From: Chryseobacterium sp. UBA6632
GTDB taxonomy: Bacteria; Bacteroidota; Bacteroidia; Flavobacteriales; Weeksellaceae
DNA: 7,243 bases
Direction: 5' to 3'
Assembly (NCBI GenBank): GCA_002455915.1
Contig: DKLU01000006.1
Coordinates: forward strand, 23,068 to 30,310
Shown here: positions 4,779-7,243 of the stretch, one piece after another
How the letters are laid out: the number at the start of each line of letters is the position of its first letter
How positions within the stretch are numbered: position 1 is the stretch's first letter
Translations under genes and position numbers: made by a program
Notes under the pieces: generated by a model
Databases searched by the model: none
What the model saw: the letters and a program-made list of their open reading frames with translations, nothing else
What the model was told of the DNA's origin: nothing

Positions 4779-5681
4779 ATGGAAAAAATTTTATCAGTAA
4801 AGAATCTGACAAAAAAATTCAAAAGAGTTGTTGTTAATAATATCTCTTTTGATGTAGAAAAAGGGAATGTCTACGGACTTTTAGGCCCCAACGGAAGTGG
4901 AAAATCTACCACTTTCGGAATGTTACTTTCCACCATAAATCCTACGAGTGGCGATTGGTATTGGTTTGGAAAAAAGGGAACCGATTCTGACACCCTAAAA
5001 AAAATTGGAGCCATTATCGAGCAGCCTAATTTCTATCCTTATTTAAGTGCCGAAACCAATCTTAAAATTGTTGCAGAAATAAAAGGAACGCCTTACCAAA
5101 GAATTGATGAAGTTTTAACGACAGTAGGGCTTATTGAAAGGAAAAAAGATACCTTCAAAACCTATTCTTTGGGAATGAAGCAACGCTTGGCGATTGCTTC
5201 TGCACTGCTGAATAATCCTGAAGTTCTTATTTTGGATGAACCTACGAATGGTCTTGATCCTGAAGGGATTATCCAGATCAGAGGTATCATCAATAATATT
5301 GCAAAACAGGGCATTACGATCATTATCGCAAGTCATTTGCTGGATGAAATTGAAAAAATATGTAGCCATGTAATTGTGTTAAAAGAAGGAAATTCCATTT
5401 ATTGTGGAAGAGTGGATGAAATGACTTCCAACAACGGCTATTTCGAGTTAAAAGCGGATAATAACACCTTACTTTTAAGTGCTTTGGAAGAATTGCAATG
5501 GTTTACAGCCATTAACCAGGACGGCGAAATCATCAAAGCGCAGATTCGTGATGATGCTTCCATTTCGGCTTCTGCTTTAAATCAGAAACTTGCGGAAAAA
5601 GGTATCTATTTATCGCATTTAACGAAGAAAAAACTGTCTTTAGAATCTCAATTCCTTGAACTTGTAAAAAACACAAATTAA
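4779..5681 (+). CDS. ABC transporter ATP-binding protein (CcmA/BcrA-type exporter ATPase)
   Basis: This 300-residue protein is the cytoplasmic nucleotide-binding subunit that drives the permease encoded 2 nt downstream. All ABC motifs are present in order: Walker A GPNGSGKST (36-44), Q-loop Gln82 in IIEQPNFYP, signature YSLGMKQR (129-136, the SLGMK variant of LSGGQ usual in this subfamily), Walker B VLILDEP (149-155, catalytic Glu154), D-loop GLDPEG (158-163) and switch His186 in ASHLLDE. Residues 220-300 form the C-terminal extension common in drug- and peptide-exporting ABC-2 systems. Relatives include the ATPases of bacitracin (Bcr), sodium (Nat) and lantibiotic-immunity exporters, and gliding protein GldA. 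The context of one ATPase and one permease, with no GldF/GldG-like genes visible, does not support GldA in particular. The substrate cannot be read from the sequence. The ATG has an A-rich context and no Shine-Dalgarno; I saw no convincing promoter. Confidence 0.95.
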   Translation: MEKILSVKNLTKKFKRVVVNNISFDVEKGNVYGLLGPNGSGKSTTFGMLLSTINPTSGDWYWFGKKGTDSDTLKKIGAIIEQPNFYPYLSAETNLKIVAEIKGTPYQRIDEVLTTVGLIERKKDTFKTYSLGMKQRLAIASALLNNPEVLILDEPTNGLDPEGIIQIRGIINNIAKQGITIIIASHLLDEIEKICSHVIVLKEGNSIYCGRVDEMTSNNGYFELKADNNTLLLSALEELQWFTAINQDGEIIKAQIRDDASISASALNQKLAEKGIYLSHLTKKKLSLESQFLELVKNTN

Positions 5682-5683
5682 TT

Positions 5684-6529
5684 ATGATAAAACTATTAAA
5701 ACTAGAATATTATAAAAATCTGAATTACAGACCATTCAAGATTTTCACGATCCTGTATTTCCTTATTTTGATCGCTTTGCTTTTCATCGGATTGGTTGAT
5801 TTTGATCTTTTCGGAGGAACGATTAACCTGAAAGAAGAAGGAATTTATAATTTCCCACAAATCTGGAATTTTACAACATGGATTGTTGCTTTGCTGAAAA
5901 TTTTCTTGGGATTGATTATTGTTTTCTCGATTTCGCAGGAATTCAGCAACCGAATGTTTAAACAAAATACAATCGACGGATTAAGCAGAAAAGAATTCAT
6001 AACTTCAAAGCTTTTAACCATAAGTGTTTTCACGATTATTTCAACGTTAATTGTTTTTGTGATCACGATGTTTTTAGGCTTTCAATATTCCAACACTACA
6101 GAATCTGCAAAAGTAACTGAAGAAATTTTCTTCATCGGAAACTATTTCGTGAAGTTATTTACTTTCTTTTGCTTTCTAATGTTTTTATCAATTTTACTGA
6201 GAAAATCAGTCTTTGTTTTCTTAGGATTTTTTGTTTTCTGGATTGCCGAAAGTATTTTATCTGCGGTTGAAGTATTCTCGAAAGTTCGCGGCACACAAAG
6301 CGTTGAGAGAAATGAGATTCTTCAGAACGACTTTTTCTTCAGCCATCTTTTGCCTTTGGAAAGTATGTCGAGCTTAATTCCCAATCCCATCATGCGATTG
6401 AAAGCAGCACAATTGTTGGGCGCAAAGTATGAACTTCACTATCCAACAGAAAGTTTGATTGCCTGTATAGTTTGGTGCGGCATCTTTATTTTTGCTTCTT
6501 ACTGGATTTTGAGAAAAAGAGATTGGTAA
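5684..6529 (+). CDS. ABC-2 family transporter permease, six membrane helices
   Basis: This 281-residue integral membrane protein starts 2 nt after the ATPase stop, so the two are almost certainly co-transcribed and translationally coupled. Six hydrophobic stretches are visible at about residues 20-39, 64-83, 110-132, 153-172, 174-194 and 257-275, matching the ABC-2 permease topology with both ends cytoplasmic. The N-terminus (MIKLLKLEYYKN) is the amphipathic coupling segment typical of BcrB/NatB-like permeases. The cytoplasmic loop after helix 2 (SQEFSNRMFKQNTIDGLSRKEFITSK, described here as residues 84-109) carries the conserved pattern of E, R and G-S/T-R-x-E/x-F seen in this family. The protein ends in the basic tail LRKRDW. 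It forms the membrane channel half of the exporter, probably as a dimer with two copies of the ATPase. The substrate is unknown; an antimicrobial peptide, lipid or small molecule is possible. Confidence 0.93.
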   Translation: MIKLLKLEYYKNLNYRPFKIFTILYFLILIALLFIGLVDFDLFGGTINLKEEGIYNFPQIWNFTTWIVALLKIFLGLIIVFSISQEFSNRMFKQNTIDGLSRKEFITSKLLTISVFTIISTLIVFVITMFLGFQYSNTTESAKVTEEIFFIGNYFVKLFTFFCFLMFLSILLRKSVFVFLGFFVFWIAESILSAVEVFSKVRGTQSVERNEILQNDFFFSHLLPLESMSSLIPNPIMRLKAAQLLGAKYELHYPTESLIACIVWCGIFIFASYWILRKRDW

Positions 6530-6537
6530 GGTGAGCA

Positions 6538-6572
6538 GGAAGCAAGATGATAGAGGCTGGAGGTTTAGTATG
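6538..6572. repeat. Short degenerate heptamer repeat
   Basis: Just after the permease stop the plus strand reads five consecutive 7-nt units: GGAAGCA, AGATGAT, AGAGGCT, GGAGGTT, TAGTATG. They approximate RGARGNT and decay toward the end. Purine-rich heptamers of this style are, to my recollection, common between genes in Chryseobacterium and Flavobacterium. No function is implied. Confidence 0.4.
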
Positions 6573-6648
6573 GTCATTATAATATGATTGTTCATAAATT
6601 CAGTGCTATCCAAGTTATGTACGACCTTTTTTAAAATTTATATATACT

Positions 6649-6677
6649 AAGTGATTCATTTTGAATCACTTTTTTTA
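6649..6677 (+). terminator. Rho-independent terminator of the ABC transporter operon
   Basis: A perfect 10-bp stem (6649-6658 with 6662-6671, AAGTGATTCA/TGAATCACTT) closes a TTT loop and continues into a T run to 6677. It lies 120 nt after the permease stop and separates this operon from the next gene. The near-symmetric A/T flanks are too uneven for strong minus-strand activity. Confidence 0.88.
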
Positions 6678-6784
6678 TTGAATACAAACCATCCCCAAAC
6701 CTAAATTTTTAAATTTATTGGGTAAAATCATAACTTAAAGGCCATTTTTACTTCAAAGGAAATGTTATTCATTACTTTTATTAA

Positions 6785-7243
6785 ATGATTTCTCAGAAGA
6801 AAATATATTATGTCCCAGGATTTGTAAGCGCCTTATTGATTCCTTTTCTGTTTTGGTATTATATCCATCCACATATTGATCCTACAATTTATAATGTTAT
6901 CGATTTGGGGCTTCCTGCAAAATTGGAAAAAGATAAAAGCAATATCAACTCCACTTTAGAGCCATTCAGAAATTGGGATTACGAAAAAATTAAAGTTCCT
7001 GCCAGTAAAGCAAAAGAAAATTCATCAATGTATGTTTCAAAAATAAAGCAATACAAAGCAGAAAATCAAAAAAGCTTTGGCATTGAATTTATTTTAGATG
7101 AAAATAATACGTATGGAGATTTTGTATCTTTATTAAATGACTTGCACATTGCTAAGCAGGATGCTTACGGTGTTGATATTGGAAAAACGGGACATCTATT
7201 TACTATTATAAATTATCCGCTTCATAATTCTGACCAAGAAGAA
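6785..7243 (+). CDS. Membrane-anchored protein of unknown function, 5' portion only
   Basis: The frame opens at ATG 6785, directly after an in-frame TAA (6782-6784), and stays open to the window end, giving 153 residues. The start is therefore well defined but the C-terminus is missing. Residues 2-6 contain Lys5-Lys6, followed by a hydrophobic helix at about 8-26 (YVPGFVSALLIPFLFWYY). This predicts a single-span protein with a short cytoplasmic N-terminus and the rest in the periplasm. Residues 99-131 (FGIEFILDENNTYGDF... then LLNDLHIAKQDAYGVDI) loosely recall the periplasmic domain of ExbD/TolR-type proteins. However, the membrane helix lacks the essential Asp of ExbD and the linker is much longer, so I treat this only as a possibility. 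The strong terminator at 6649-6677 makes it a separate unit from the ABC operon. I did not find a convincing promoter. Confidence 0.8.
   Translation, partial: MISQKKIYYVPGFVSALLIPFLFWYYIHPHIDPTIYNVIDLGLPAKLEKDKSNINSTLEPFRNWDYEKIKVPASKAKENSSMYVSKIKQYKAENQKSFGIEFILDENNTYGDFVSLLNDLHIAKQDAYGVDIGKTGHLFTIINYPLHNSDQEE

Noticed and set aside
5165..5188. Non-canonical ABC signature SLGMKQ instead of LSGGQ as a sign of a defective ATPase
   Set aside because: SLGMKQR is the usual form in CcmA/BcrA/NatA-type exporter ATPases, and all other catalytic motifs are intact.
4779..6529. Identification of the ABC pair as the gliding-motility transporter (gldA and partners)
   Set aside because: Only general family similarity is visible. 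The pair lacks GldF/GldG-like neighbours in the window and fits many ABC-2 exporters equally well.
6762..6788. Eight-codon mini-ORF (MLFITFIK) overlapping the start at 6785 by ATGA, preceded by AAAGGA
   Set aside because: The AGGA is only one base from the ATG, too close for a Shine-Dalgarno, and short ATGA overlaps arise readily by chance in AT-rich sequence.

Overview
The window is AT-rich, lacks Shine-Dalgarno sequences before its genes (A-rich leaders instead), and encodes a secreted protein with a C-terminal type IX secretion sorting domain. Together these point to Bacteroidetes, class Flavobacteriia, most likely Chryseobacterium or a close Weeksellaceae relative. The genus is an inference from protein style and intergenic repeats, not from a marker gene.

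Layout, left to right. (1) Positions 1-669 hold the 3' part of an unrecognised gene, closed by a clear terminator. (2) Positions 842-1333 encode a 163-residue helical cytoplasmic protein of unknown function, closed by a terminator at 1418-1447. (3) Positions 1448-1830 hold no convincing gene. They carry a degenerate tandem array of about 21-bp units that runs in one orientation to about position 1637 and then in the opposite orientation. The array ends in a GC-rich stem plus a T run, and a REP-like intergenic repeat follows. (4) Two genes lie on the minus strand: a type IX secreted protein (1979-2938) and an AAA-family ATPase (3263-4618) with an IF-2-like N-terminal helical domain and altered active-site motifs. 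Each has candidate terminators. (5) Divergent from the ATPase, a two-gene plus-strand operon (4779-6529) encodes an ABC-2 type transporter: one ATPase and one six-helix permease, 2 nt apart. (6) After a strong terminator at 6649-6677, the 5' part of a membrane-anchored protein gene starts at 6785 and runs off the window.

The transporter pair is the only set of genes that clearly works together. The secreted protein depends on the type IX secretion machinery encoded elsewhere. The other genes appear to be separate transcription units. The most unusual element is the inverted 21-bp repeat array. It lies between two terminator-like structures and could specify a long imperfect hairpin RNA; nothing visible fixes its function.
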